A DNA stretch of 64,000 nt from Scoparia ambigualis (GCA_963921215.1 OY992525.1:15219081-15283080); one strand, 5' to 3'. Shown: positions 1 to 11,091, counted from the first letter of the stretch. Notes: generated by a model from the sequence alone, not told the origin. Program-made: numbers and translations.

Positions 1-387
1 CGGCATTAGTCAATTTCAGGTATTTCGCAATTTCTTTCGGCATGCCGCTGATCTTATTTTTACAATGACTTGTCTGGTGCACTTGCTTTTAAGCTACAAA
101 AAATCTGTTACTGTTTATATTAGAGGGGCGTAGAGCTTGGTACTTTTCGATAATTCTTACGTATTCTCCACGGACGAATGACCGCTCTTTCTTTCATTTT
201 GTATCTGGCAAATTTACAAGCAACAAATCTGAATGTTTTTCGATATCTTCGATTTTAATGTTTACGAGTTAATTTTCACGACAAGCGCCATTCACTCCAA
301 AAATCAATGCCACCTCCACCTGTAACAAACATAGGTAGTAGCTTAGTATTGTAGGAAGGTAACTTCCGTAATATTTTAATTTTATTT

Positions 388-466
388 AACATAATAAAAA
401 CTTTCTTACATTTGACTGACACACTCATGTGTGTGTTAGACAAATTTAAGAAAGTTTATTATTTTT
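388..466. repeat. short hairpin, about 32-bp arms
   Basis: The arms at about 391-424 and 431-462 are near-perfect inverted copies rich in AT and CA/TG, separated by only a few bases. This could be a degenerate MITE or a pre-miRNA-sized hairpin; the sequence does not decide between them. Confidence 0.5.
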
Positions 467-679
467 AATAACAACACATACCTAAACCTTACGAAGGTTT
501 AAAGTATAGTAGGTAATAATTATTATGTAATTTAGAGTCGAAACATCACATCAGTAGATCGCACACAAGCGATCGATTCATGAGCTGGTAGCTGTACCTC
601 TACTTACCTATAGTACATACCTAAGTATGTAGGTAGCTATTTTAGTTGCTAAAAATTAAATCAATAGGTAGGTACTTAC

Positions 680-1093
680 TTTTGTGGCAAGAAAGCTGTG
701 GTCAGTGGCTTCATTTAGAAACGTTTCCACATTTTGAGCTGTGAAAACTTTTGATTTCTTAGGACGATGTCCTTCTGATTTCCTTTTTAAAAATGCCAGT
801 AATTTGGTGTATGTATTAATTTGTATATTATTTTTGATGCTTATTGTTGACCTGAGCATTGAATAGATGCACTTTAGGCTATTTGGCTTCTTTGTACATG
901 ATAAATGCTGGAAGTAGACTAAAAGCACTGATTCAGATACAGACTTGACGCCCTTTGTAGTTTTCCAATTATTAAAATCGTCGTAGGCTTTCATGTACAA
1001 TTCCTTGGACTTTTCTGGGAGTAGATTGTTGGCATTGCCAATGGCTTCAGATTTAATGTACTCCGGAGTCAAATCACTATCGTCACTCGACAT
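680..1093 (-). CDS. first coding exon of a tyrosine-recombinase-like (Crypton/KIAA1958-type) protein
   Basis: The reading frame opens at the ATG at 1093 and encodes about 138 residues. It starts with an acidic Ser/Asp stretch. Then comes a helical segment of the type seen in the core-binding (SAM-like) domain of tyrosine recombinases, with a KAYDDFNNW motif followed by SVSESVLLVYFQHL. A basic HRPKKSK segment and an FLNEATDHSFLATK helix come near the end. The exon stops at a consensus donor (AAA then GTAAGT at 679-674), so the few residues read after it are intron. The catalytic R-H-R-Y domain must lie on later exons at lower coordinates, probably outside the window. Related proteins are Cryptons and host genes derived from them. 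A splice donor and an intact frame favour a spliced gene or a domesticated copy, but a young Crypton is not excluded. Confidence 0.6.
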
Positions 1094-1446
1094 TTTTGTG
1101 AGAATTTGTAGCTATGTAATTTGTTGTTTATCAAAGCAAAGCAATTTTCAGTATTCGCGCCTCTTTAAAATTTGTGTTCTATTTTGCTTTTATTTTTAAT
1201 CTACTCGTGGTGGCCATTTCGATTTTCGAACAATTTATTTTTTAGCGCAGGTCCTAATGGTGAATGCATTGAATTGTTATGTAACTTTCTTCATTTTTGT
1301 TCCACATTCAAATCACATTATTGACCAGCGGGGCATAATAAAATTCAGTACAATATTATTGCCCTGCTAGACCTCAGGTCTATAATGACTTACTTTAGGT
1401 TAGGTTTGCATGACATATAATTTGACGTTGTCGAACAGGTGGTGTG

Positions 1447-2512
1447 AAAAAAAATGTACTACACTGTTTTGGCAAGTAACATTAAAAGATGGCACGTTTA
1501 ACTTAGATTCTAAAATGGTATGACACTTACTAATTGCTACTTAATTGAGAAAATAAATAAAATTCATCTGTTAGATTCCTTTAGTTATGATTTTATTAAA
1601 ACAGATTTACAAGGTTTTATAACAAATGTTCGAACTGTTTGCCATCAGCTGCAATGCAAGCTCTACATCTCTTTAAAAATGATCGCGTAATAAGACGGCT
1701 TCGTCAATTCTTTGGCGCAGCTCGTCTAAATCTTGAATAGGTTAAGAGTACACTTTTTCCTTTATCGTACCCCAGTAAAAGAAATCTAAGGGGTTTAAGT
1801 CAGGTGAACGAGCAGGCCACGGAATTGTACCATTCCGCCCAATCAACCTATCGGGGTATTCTCGATTGAGAAACTCGTAATGTGGGAGCATAATGCGCTG
1901 GACAGCCATCTTGTTAATACCACATGCTGCCGTAAATGTTCAGCGGCACTTCTTTCAATAAATCTGGTAATTGATTCTGTAAGAAGTTCAAATAAGCCTG
2001 GGCATTTAAGTTCTCCGGCAGCTCGATTGGACCAATAAACATTACCATTCAAATTTCCCGTCCACTTTAAACCGGCACTGCGATCTGTCGCGATTATTTA
2101 AAAAAAATCTATGACCCGATGAATCAACATTTAAAAAGGACAGATACATGAACCTCCACAATTTGCACGAATAGCACGTGGAAAATCCAACTTTGATACG
2201 GGTAGACAGATCGCAGTACCGATTTAAAATAAAAATGTGGAGAAGATACGCCAGTCTTATTACGCAATCATTTTTAAAGACATGTAGAGCTTGCATTGCA
2301 GCTGAAGGCAAACAGTTCGAACATTTGTTATACTAAAACCTTGTAAATCTGTTTTAATAAAAATCATAACTAAAGGAATCTAAGAATTGAATTTTTTTTT
2401 TAATTAAGAAAGTAGCAATTAGTATCTAAGTGTCATACCATTTTAGAATCCAGACTAAACGCGCCATCTTTTGATGTTACTTGCCAAAACAGTGTAGTAC
2501 ATTTTTTTTAAA
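1447..2512. mobile_element. foldback element made from a mariner-superfamily transposon end
   Basis: About 250 bp at 1447-1700 is repeated in inverted orientation at about 2250-2512. The duplicated end includes the 3' end of the transposase relic (see 1619-2050) plus the outer sequence, so one transposon end was copied in inverse orientation. A shorter inverted pair (about 2066-2098 and 2205-2230) sits in the centre. No clean TA duplication was seen. Confidence 0.65.
1619..2050 (-). pseudogene. mariner/IS630-superfamily transposase relic (C-terminal half)
   Basis: On the minus strand the relic reads through a second-aspartate motif (QDGCPAHYAP, near 1880-1910), then after a frameshift a WPARSPDLNPLDFFYWG block (about 1775-1830) that holds the third catalytic acidic residue, then a DLDELRQRIDEA helix and a terminal ANSSNICYKTL with stop at about 1619. 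At least two internal stops and one frameshift disable it. The N-terminal DNA-binding half and first catalytic Asp are absent. The family assignment rests on the SPDLNPLDF context shared by Tc1/mariner transposases. Confidence 0.75.
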
Positions 2513-2820
2513 GTACAGTCGGTCAAAGTTGGTTGTAGTAATTATTTTGATCAATGTTGGGCACAAATCTAATATTTTATTTAAAACTGAGGCAGATATG
2601 TTTTAACTTTTAACTGTAATTTACAGAAGGGTTATTTATGGTTACATTACACAAAAAAAAACTGACGAAGAGTTAATATTTGCAGTCACAGGACTTGAAA
2701 GATCATCACAGGGTGTCAATTTTTAGGTTTTTTTTTTAAATAACTCATATTTTTCTAATAACTAACACGACTTGGCCTATTGCCCATTTTCGGCTGTGCT
2801 TTGACTTCTGGGACATCCTG

Positions 2821-3069
2821 TATAATCACGACTATTATCCCCTGAGGGTTAGTCAGAGACTAAGCAATGAAGACAGCAAAAGTAGTCCTCTACCATGGTC
2901 CACTTTTCACTAAATAGCGACTGCACATGTGCTCAGCGTGACAGATGATGAGCCAATCGTCGCTATATTCTGTTAGATGTATGTGCAGTCTTTAGTCCGT
3001 AAGTCGCTTTTTATGACACCCAATGGAAGAGAGGGGGTGGTAGTATTCTTTCACCGCTACCTGACACGG
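2821..3069 (+). repeat. REP-A interspersed repeat, near full length
   Basis: This copy starts with the family hallmark ACTATTATCCCC and ends ...ACACGG. About 16 related copies occur in the window in both orientations. There is no ORF, tRNA head or clear TIR, so its class is unknown. A short partial copy of the far end follows at about 3165-3223. Confidence 0.7.
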
Positions 3070-3222
3070 AGGTACATAATTTTTTTATATCTAATATGGG
3101 CAAGAGGTGTAGCTGTGTGGTAGTCACTCATTAAATTAATTCAACCGACCCCTCTCTCCCTTACTCCGACTAAGAGAGGGGTAGTATTCTTAACCGACTT
3201 TATTCTTAGCGACACGGTTAAT

Positions 3223-3310
3223 TAGTTAATTATAATAATTTAGTTATTGACGTCAATAACTGCCTGTAAAGGCTTACATTGAATAAATTATATGACTTTG
3301 ACTTTGATGA
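3223..3310 (-). repeat. REP-D repeat fragment (non-LTR-like end)
   Basis: The reverse complement carries AAAGTCAAAGTC, TTTATTCAATGTAA and CAGTTATTGACGTCAA, shared with copies at 10150, 18542 and 61911. It lies only 25 bp upstream of the Rab exon and abuts its splice acceptor region. It is probably an end fragment of a retroelement. Confidence 0.5.
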
Positions 3311-3335
3311 TGATGATGCAATATCTTTTCACCAG

Positions 3336-3483
3336 GAATGCAAAGTATACCTTTGTGCCACTAAGAAAGACTTGTTGGACTGCGGCGCTGCGAGAAGAGA
3401 GGTCCCCGAAGATATAGTTGCTACATATTCCCAAGGGCTTAGAGGTCATTTTTCAACGTCGAGCATGACAGGTGAAAATGTTG
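3336..3483 (+). CDS. Rab24: Rab24-like small GTPase, penultimate coding exon
   Basis: The acceptor TATCTTTTCACCAG precedes GAA at 3336, and the donor GTAAGT follows the G at 3483 (phase 0 in, phase 1 out). The 49 codons hold the G4 guanine-specificity loop in the form YLCATKKDL and the G5 loop as STSSMTG. Rab24 is known for a TKxD rather than NKxD G4 motif and a YLCGTKSDL context, which is why I prefer Rab24 over other Rabs. The product would be a membrane-attached GTPase, linked to autophagy in vertebrates. Exons for the P-loop and switch regions were not found upstream and probably lie outside the window. The frame continues exactly into the exon at 7119. The intron between them is full of repeats. 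Confidence 0.82.
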
Positions 3484-3600
3484 GTAAGTAAAGTACATAC
3501 AAGTAATGTGTACTGTCCCACTGTTGGGCGGAGACGCACACGGGCGCAGCGTCAAAAAAACCGAAAACACACTTTCTGACCTGGGTTAGGGGGCGTGCAT

Positions 3601-4003
3601 AGATTAAAACAAAAAGGGAAGATACGGCATGCTCCTACTTGTAGTCATTCAAAATATAGTCGCCCTACTCAACTACTTAAGCAAACACTCACACACGCAC
3701 ACCTTTATAGTGTAAATCGAGCGAGCGAGACAAAGCGGTAAGTTTCAACGTCAGCGCGAGGGAGTCAGCGAGTAGCGCGTTGACGTCTCGGTCGCTTCGC
3801 AACAGACGAGTACGTACGACCGATTCCGACGCCACTGCGGAGTAGCGTCTTTCTCTTTTTCACACAGTAGAATATCCGCAATAGTGCGATGTAGCCTGTT
3901 CGCTCGGCAAATTGTGACTGAAGTGAAATTGCGCCTTTAGGCCTAATTTTGGAGGCTCACTCACGAGACGCTAATGCCGTATCGTCCCTTTTTGTTTTAA
4001 TCT
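3601..4003. mobile_element. MITE with about 30-bp terminal inverted repeats
   Basis: The ends AGATTAAAACAAAAAGGGA and its reverse complement delimit 403 bp with no ORF. AGGGGGCGTG occurs just outside both ends, possibly a target duplication offset by a few bases on the left. The GC-rich interior is unlike its neighbours. Confidence 0.65.
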
Positions 4004-4087
4004 AAGGGGGCGTGTCACTCCGCAGTTTAGGTCCGTTCGCCCGGCGCGCCTCCCGCCGGGCAGGCGTATGCCAGTCAGCAATATACA

Positions 4088-4714
4088 GGGTGTAATCGTT
4101 AAGTGTGTACAGGCGATTATTCCGAAACTATGAGAGATATCAAAAACTTAAAACTGATAACGAAAGTACGTTATCTAATCAGTAAAATGACATCAATAAC
4201 TTTTTAAAAATTATACTTGAATTATCCAAAATTTTGACATTAAACACTCCCATACATTTAGTATGAGATTAGTAGAAAGGTTTTAGTTTCCTTGTTTTAA
4301 GTGGTAACAAAGTAACTTTTTGTTATTCGTTCTAAATTCAAAATCTTGATCGCGGGTAGGAATTCTGAATTTAGAACGAATAACAAAAAGAAGTAACTTT
4401 TTGTAGTGCGTTGCTTTTCAGCCAGTTCAAATTAATGCGATATTGAAACAAGGTTTATTATTAGTTTGAAGTGGTAAGATACCTTATTAATCTACACGTG
4501 TATCTACTTAAAAATCTAAATCTTTTTACTAATCTCATACTAAATGTATGGGAGTGTTTAATGACAAAATTTTGGATACTTCTCGTTTGATTTTTAAAAA
4601 GTTATTGATGCCATTTTACTGATTAGATAACGTACTTTCGTTATCAGTTTTAAGTTTTTTGATATCTCTCATAGTTTCGGAATAATCGCCTGTGCACACT
4701 TAACGATTACACCC
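4088..4714. mobile_element. palindromic MITE with about 190-bp inverted repeats
   Basis: The element begins GGGTGTAATCGTTAAGTGTG and ends with its near inverse. The arms span about 4088-4290 and 4515-4714. The centre (about 4310-4410) contains a second independent palindrome (GTTATTCGTTCTAAATTC and inverse). No coding capacity. Confidence 0.75.
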
Positions 4715-4984
4715 GATAGGCCGTTCCGAACACGCACTATGTTCCACTCGTCTGCGGAGTCGACTCGGCACCTTTCTTTAGTGTGGATTGACATTCGCGC
4801 GTGCGGAGCAGCGAAAATAATTTTTTATTTCTTTTCAAAGTGTACACCTAGACGTTTACTACAATTCAGTTGTCAAGTAAGTGAAATAAATTGTTAGTTA
4901 GGTCATTATTATGTAGTGATATCGTATTATTAAAATAGAAAATATATTTTTTAAATTATTGTTATTGACTATCTATTGCCGTGC

Positions 4985-5167
4985 TTCGGAAGGCACGTTA
5001 AGCCGTTGGTCCCGGTTGTTGTCGTTAGATGACAGTCGTTAAAACCCACCAACCCGCATTGGGCCAGCGTGGTGGGTTATGGCCCAATATCCCCACGTGC
5101 TATTGTCCACGTGGGAGGCCTGTGCCCAGCAGTGGGACGTTAATAGGCTGATGATGATGATGATGAC
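4985..5167 (+). mobile_element. RTE-like LINE 3'-end fragment with (GAT)n tail
   Basis: CCCAGCAGTGGGACGTTAATAGG is followed by a GATGATGAT tail. The same sequence recurs, inverted or truncated, at about 7345-7440, 10466-10520 and 13018-13135. A short microsatellite tail is typical of RTE-clade elements; the clade call is inference. Confidence 0.5.
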
Positions 5168-5261
5168 AATCTATTTGGGACGCCATCTTGATACACACTA
5201 CGTTGTCTTTGACCGATCTGGGGCTGCGGCGCTGCGATGTCTGTCTGCTGATTAGACGACA

Positions 5262-5540
5262 TAAACGACCTCTTTGGTCGAGTGGTTTGTACACCGGTTT
5301 TCATGGTGTCGCCATCTCTGAGGTCCCGGGTTCTATCCCCGGCCGGGTCAATGTAGAAATGATTGTTTTTCTAAATTGTCTCGGGTCTGGGTGTATTCTA
5401 CGTATAATAAGTATGTATTTAAGTATTTTAAGTATGTTTATCCGTTGTCTAGTAACCATTTAACGAGTTTCATAACGAAGCTTCTCTTGGGCTAGATAAT
5501 TGGTGTGAGTGTAGAAAAGATTATAGATTATTATTATAAA
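5262..5540 (+). mobile_element. SINE-B, tRNA-derived
   Basis: It has a tRNA-like head with A-box-like GGTCGAGTGGTTTGTACACC and B-box GGTTCTATCCCC, followed by a conserved body ending TTGGGCTAGATAATTGG and an AT-rich tail. Close relatives lie at 44145-44418 and 62552-62816. It sits inside repeat family X. Confidence 0.75.
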
Positions 5541-5864
5541 TGTTTAAGCGCTGCAGTGGTTGCAGCGAACTTTAGGTCTCTCATTCCAGAATTTGAACAA
5601 ATGGTTTGTATGAACGTTCTTGTCTATACTTCTAGGTCAATGATGGCAGTAGGTTGCCGCTCGGCTCGCACGCTCCACGTCGCCCGTCGTCGCGCATAAA
5701 ACGAACGATCATTTCTGTGATTTTTGCGCACCGAACAATGACTACTCAACGATCTAATAATCCGTATAAAAGATACTGTTAGGTTTACGGGTGTCTAAAT
5801 AAGAGAAAGGACAATGAATGTGATTTATTTTAATATATACTTAAATATGTCCGTGAGTGGAAAC

Positions 5865-6035
5865 CCTGCGCTCTGACGTCAAATCGACATCGAGTCAGCG
5901 TTGCTTAACGGAATATGAACGCTCGGGACACACGATAAGTTTCAATTTCGCTTGAAAGTCGTAAGAGTAGGCAATTTCTTATACCTAAACTTGACTTTAG
6001 TTAGAGAGTGAACCTTCTGTACGGTATAGTCTGAC
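5865..6035 (+). repeat. repeat Y1, inverted copy of 29870-30005
   Basis: Shared blocks include CCCTGCGCTCTGACGTCAA, GATATCGAGTCAGCGTTGC-type sequence and TTCTGTACGGTA, in reverse order and orientation to the second copy 24 kb away. Class unknown. Confidence 0.45.
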
Positions 6036-6454
6036 CGCTACCGCTGTACCGCGCCGGGTACTAGTGTGTGCAGACGCACATGAGATAAAATATCTAAAAA
6101 TGGGTCGTGTATTATCTCGAGATATCAAGACCGTCATTTTCAAAGTGGCCAAATATTTTAAGAAAAGAAAAGCAAACAAAGAAAGTTTATATTAAATATT
6201 TCCAAGAATTAAATAATTATTTCATTTATATTGGTTCTTTAATTGTACTTATCTAAAAATCATATTGGACAAAAACGGATTGGATGTAATTATACTCGTA
6301 AATATAAAGCTTCAATAAACTGTGCTTCGATATCGTAAGATCTGTTTGACACTACGAATCTCATGTGAGTTCATGCTCTTTACTTCCCACTCCCCACCTC
6401 CCGCGCATACCTAAGGCGCGGTAAAGCGGTTGCGGTCAGGCTGTAGTACTATTA

Positions 6455-6540
6455 GTTATTCTGTGCCTGGGTATTGAACCCGGGACATCTGGAAATCGAA
6501 CCGAGCGCTCCACCACTCGTCCACCGAGGCGTTACATGTG
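6455..6540 (-). mobile_element. tRNA-like SINE head fragment
   Basis: The reverse complement reads as a tRNA-like head with GGTGGACGAGTGG and CCCGGGTTCAATACCC (B-box). There is no body and no acceptor stem, so this is a SINE fragment, not a tRNA gene. Confidence 0.45.
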
Positions 6541-6611
6541 TATACTTGCCTCCTTTTTTCCAATTTACGGTGACACCGGTTTCAATATCCAGCGGGTGCT
6601 ATAACATAAAC

Positions 6612-6873
6612 ACATAATCAAGACTATTATCCCCGAAGGGTTAGTCAGAGACTAGGCAATGAGGACAGGAAAAGCAGTCCTCTACCATTCATAGTCCACT
6701 TTTCACCAAATAGTGACTGCATATGTGCTCAGCGTGACAGGTGGTGACCCCATCGCCTCGCTATGCTGTTGGATGTATGTGCAGTCTTTAGTTCGTTAGA
6801 CGTTTTACTACACCCAAGGGAAGAGAGGGGATGGTAGTACAAGTAGTATTCTTTCACCTCTACGCGACACGGG
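6612..6873 (+). repeat. REP-A interspersed repeat, full length
   Basis: It runs from the ACTATTATCCCCGAAGGG start to the CTACGCGACACGGG end with small indels. It lies inside the Rab24-like intron. Confidence 0.7.
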
Positions 6874-6892
6874 TGCTATATATACTTTTTTA

Positions 6893-7075
6893 TATTTTTC
6901 TCCGGTTTCTTTATCTCACCTGGATGGTAAGTTAGATAAGGCCGAAGGTGAAAGCGCACGAACGCGGAATCCTCAACCACTGAGGAACTGGATAAGCTGT
7001 CGGAATACAACAATACTATTAACATTGTTGTTACCGCGCCAGACTTTAGATAAGGTGGTAGTAGCCAGCTATATA
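6893..7075 (-). mobile_element. SINE-A, truncated
   Basis: The body shared with 12041-12372 and 15252-15590 (CCTCAACCACTGAGGAACTGG and AACATTGTTGTTACCGCGCCAGACTTAGATAAG-like blocks) is present, but the tRNA-like head is missing. It ends about 45 bp before the last Rab exon. Confidence 0.6.
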
Positions 7076-7118
7076 GCTACCTATAATAGCTAAAAACAAC
7101 CTTATTCTCTTTTTACAG

Positions 7119-7255
7119 AAGAGCTATTCCAGAAAATCGTCGACGACTGCGCATCCGACTTAAGACTCATGAGAAGTGTTGAAGAGATGAGAGTGCAGTT
7201 ATTGAAAGAAGAAGCAGCATACAAAGCGAAGAACAAAGATTACTGCTCATGTTGA
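7119..7255 (+). CDS. Rab24: Rab24-like small GTPase, last coding exon
   Basis: The acceptor CTCTTTTTACAG is followed by AA, which completes the codon split at 3483 (G|AA, Glu). The frame reads ELFQKIVDDC, then a charged helical tail, and ends NKDYCSC-stop. ELFQKI is the conserved Rab helix alpha5 segment. The terminal CSC matches the CXC geranylgeranylation motif, which would anchor the protein to membranes. Together with 3336-3483 it gives 94 C-terminal residues of one protein without a break. Confidence 0.85.
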
Positions 7256-7634
7256 TACCGAAAACGAAACTAGATGGCGCTGTTTGAATACAACGAAAAT
7301 GGAGGTAGCACCAAAATCATAAAAATTACCGTTTAAGGTAAACTAGGCAGAGGTCTTCCGACATGAACAACTGCCCAGGGCTTAGGGCCATAACCCACCA
7401 CGCTGGCCCAATGCGGGTTGGCGGTTAATCGTTGTTGTTAATTAACAATTACGCGAAATAGATGTAATAAAATAACAACTTGGTTCTGACCTGGAAGCCT
7501 CGTGGTGTTCTGCTTAACTCCGATGTGTAGCTCCAATTGCAAGGCAAGCTCTTCTTTCTTGTACCGTTCGTTCTTGATGTTCATCCCACAATATTGTAAG
7601 CATAATTGTATAATAAGCTAACAACTTAATACCA

Positions 7635-7640
7635 AATAAA
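7635..7640 (+). promoter_or_regulatory. candidate polyadenylation signal of the Rab24-like gene
   Basis: This is an AATAAA hexamer about 380 bp after the stop codon. The intervening 3' UTR includes an RTE-like LINE-tail fragment (about 7345-7440). Cleavage at this site is inferred only. Confidence 0.3.
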
Positions 7641-8990
7641 AACTATTATCACCGAATCCGAAAAATATATGCGCACGCGGTGAGCGACCCCTAAAAGCCA
7701 GAGAAGGCTAGAAAGAGAATCGACAGCTGACAATCCTTTTCTAATTGTGAGGCCAATTGCGAGGCAAAAGGATTTAGCTCATACAGCCTTAGTACGAAAC
7801 AGTTGTAATGTTAAACGCATTAAAATTGCGTCTATTCTAAATATGGCAGCACTAACTTGGCAGATGTATTAAGCAGCTAGCTTTCGAGGGAAATTTTACA
7901 AAAGGTTTACGAATCTGTACTCTCGTTTAATTTTTACACGTTTTTACATCATTTTGACTTTTTAATATCCATTTTAAATAGAGAGAAATAAAATAAAATG
8001 GCTCTGTTCTGTTCTGTTTTTCTGCTAATAGTTTGATATAACAATGAATAAAAATGTTAGAGAAATAAAAATAAAATAAAAATTTAACCTTAAAATGTCG
8101 AGTAAATTTTGTTTTGTTGCTAGACTGTACTCCAAAGTATAGAAACTAGATTTAGTTTAGTTCTAAACTTAGTTTGAAACATTATTTATGGATTGCTGCC
8201 TTTTTACCGTTTATTTTTTATATGTTATAATAATAATGCTGGTTACAATAATTTTTACTTTTTACCTTGTGATCAAGTCTAAAAAAAAAAGTTACATAAA
8301 TTTATAAAGCTCTTTATAGTTATTATTACCAATTTAAAGTTTGTTAAACTTAAATGTCGTTGACATAATATGTCAATTCCAATATCCCTTTGTCTGTCAC
8401 AAAGACTCCTAGAGGTTAGACTTTCTGGTGAGAATAAGGCTAATCGCATCCAAGATGTAAAATAAAAATAATTTAATAACTAATACATACTTAATGAATG
8501 TTTCACACAAAACAGTATTAGAATACCAAAATTATAATAATAATGATTGTTCTCATTTAACTTCTATTTGGCTTTGTAAATTGTTATTTAATGGTAATAA
8601 ATATATATAAAACGTCAGTCGGAAAGGGGTTACTAAGCCGAAAGGAGGGTAAAGTATACATGATAGTAAATAACTTTTATCTAAGAACTGTTCCTAAAAA
8701 AATAATAATTTTAGATTAACAGCTGTTTTAAGATTTCATAAGAAATGACCCTGTGGTAGCCCTGGCGGTCAGCTGTTTTGAGAGAGAGACAGATTTGAGT
8801 TCATTGAGTTCATTGCCGGCGTTAACAAGTGGCGTTAGCCCCGCCCCTATTCAGGGTTGTACATTTTTTAAATATGAATATGCATAAAATATGAATGTTT
8901 TTCGCTATGTTTATATTTGCAATATAACAGTTGATAGTAGCACTTTCAGTTGTCCGCGGCTTAGTACCCCCTTTCCCACTAACGTTGTAT
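7641..8990. other. AT-rich intergenic stretch
   Basis: I see no coding exon, TIR pair, tRNA head or tandem array here, only AT-rich sequence with short homopolymers. Confidence 0.4.
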
Positions 8991-9095
8991 ATATTTGACA
9001 CGCCAGCAGTTCAACCTATCCTTAGAACTGTCAAATTTCTCCAATCGGTACTGATTCTTTAACCCTAGTGACAAAGTTGAAAATGTACATACATA

Positions 9096-9292
9096 CACTA
9101 TTATCCCCGAAGGATTAGTCAGCAATGAGGACCGCAATAGCAGTTCTCTGCCATAGTCCACTTTCATGTGCTCTGCCTGACAGGTGGAGAGCCCATCGCC
9201 GCTCTATACTGTTGGATGTATATGCAGTCTTTAGTCCATTAGTAGCCTTTTACGATACCCAATGGAAGAGAGGTAGTCAAAACGCGACACGG
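9096..9292 (+). repeat. REP-A repeat, internally shortened
   Basis: The start ACTATTATCCCCGAAGG and the end GCGACACGG are both present, with deletions in between. The flanks (TGTCAAATTT and TTTGACATTCTGTGG) resemble sequence at 62.9-63.0 kb, so it appears inserted into another repeat. Confidence 0.6.
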
Positions 9293-9671
9293 TTGTTTGT
9301 TCAAAATGTAATGAAGAAATTTGACATTCTGTGGTAAGTTGAAGTGCTGACCGTCTGTACCTACATAATTAGTTTGTAGTAAATATCTTATGCCTTAAAG
9401 GCTGCCACACACCAAAAGCAGTTTAGAAGCAGCGCGGTTTGAACACGGGCTCGCGCGCTGACAATTGGCCCAACTTACCCCGGAGTCCTTTCTATGGGAG
9501 TTAGGCTAGTTTTCTAGCTAGCTAGCATAACACAGCGCTTTAATCAAATAAGTAGTAATCAATAGCAGCAATGCTCTGAATTATGAAGAAAAAATTACAT
9601 TACAACATCATGCGGGAGTTTGAAGAAAAAGATATATAGACTAAAATAAGTTTTTAGATCATAGAATAGAC

Positions 9672-9815
9672 CCTTACAAATAAACAAGCTACGAATAAGC
9701 TACGAATAGTTATTCCGTATTTTGTTCCTGTCATGTAAACATATTTGCAAATTAGAGTAAAAGAGACAAAACACGGAATAACTATTCCGACCTTATTATC
9801 TGTTAATTTGTAAGG
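9672..9815. mobile_element. short foldback MITE
   Basis: The outer ends CCTTACAAAT and inverse, plus an inner pair GAATAGTTATTCCGT and inverse, form a ~145-bp foldback with no coding capacity. Confidence 0.55.
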
Positions 9816-10149
9816 CACTTATCGTATGTTGACTATCAGTTCAGTTCAGCAATTATTTATCACTTGACTCTTAAGGCGGCGTTCTATAGAAAACCTTTTT
9901 TAACAGTAATCATTATAATTTAAGAGAACTTTTTGATATATGAATGATTAAGACGCAATAGATATCGAATAGGCTGGTTTGGTCATTCTCCTTTCGTATC
10001 GACCCACAAATAATTTAGAAGACAAAAAAGGGATGATGCTTATAGGGCCATATAATAAGACACGACAAATTCATAAAAGAACATCATGGAAGAATAGAAA
10101 AAAAAACAGGAAGAGTAAGAAAGAAGGAGAACGTCGTCGTGTCTTATTA

Positions 10150-10375
10150 AAGTCGAAATCAAATTATTTATTCAATATTAATTATTCAATTAGTACCTTT
10201 ACAGGCAGTAATTGACGTCAAAACTAATTAAAAAACAGTTAACTGACATATAGATAAATCTTAACAACTAATCTAACTAATCTACTCTTCCTATCTTACT
10301 AACTAATCTATCACCAGTTCGGATTTTGGAAGAGTCTTCAATTGAGAAGAAGATAAGCTATCAAGAAGTTAAGAA
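10150..10375 (+). repeat. REP-D repeat copy
   Basis: It shares the TTTATTCAAT, TTTACAGGCA and TTGACGTCAA blocks, and CACCAGTTCGGATT about 150 bp later, with 18542 and 30588. It is followed at about 10466-10520 by an RTE-like LINE-tail fragment with CATCATCATCAG. Confidence 0.5.
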
Positions 10376-11091
10376 ACCACGACACCTCAAGTATGAGCGC
10401 GAGCCCTCTTAGTAACTGCTCCGTAGGAAGTGGGAAAGCGAAGCGTCATGTTTGCAATTATGTTTTCATCATCATCAGTCTACAAACGTCCTACTTCTGG
10501 GCACAGCGGTGGGAAAAGGCCTAGGTCCTTTTTTTTAGTGAATCCACCTTATGGATACTAGGGTATCCTATCCCCTACCCCCAGAAGGGAGGCAAGGTTA
10601 TGTGGGGCTCCATCCGTTCCCATTTTCACACTGAAAGCGTAACAATCAATCAAGGATGAGAGGGAGGGAAGTTTACCCACTAAACACTGGAGAACAGCAA
10701 ATCCGAATAAAGTAGAGGCCGCGGGGCCTGCTATGCGATTCTCTAAAGATAAAGATACTTTACTTGTTTGAACACGTGTATAAAAAGATATTAAAATTAA
10801 TCGTTGCTTCAACATGCTATACCATATTCGGTGTACAAATTAAATAAAAACTAATAAATCCATGCTTCTTAATAAAATCAAAATATTAATACATTATAAT
10901 TAAATTTTTTAAACAATATTAAAGTAATGTTAAATAGACATGTCAATAATATTAAATTGTAAAAAAATAAAAAAATAATAGAAAATAAAAGATATAACAA
11001 CAATAAAATTTCACTGTATCACAAAGTATCATTCAAAAAATCTGATATGGTGTAATAACAGTTTTCGCAAAGTAATTTTTTTTATTTTTAA

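Larger units (their letters stand above)
4715..5645 (+). repeat. repeat family X copy, interrupted by two insertions
   Basis: The pieces 4720-4980, 5168-5260 and 5541-5645 align in order with the uninterrupted copy at 40206-40822. The first gap holds a LINE tail (4985-5167) and the second a SINE (5262-5540). The class is unknown; no TIR or ORF is visible. Confidence 0.6.
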
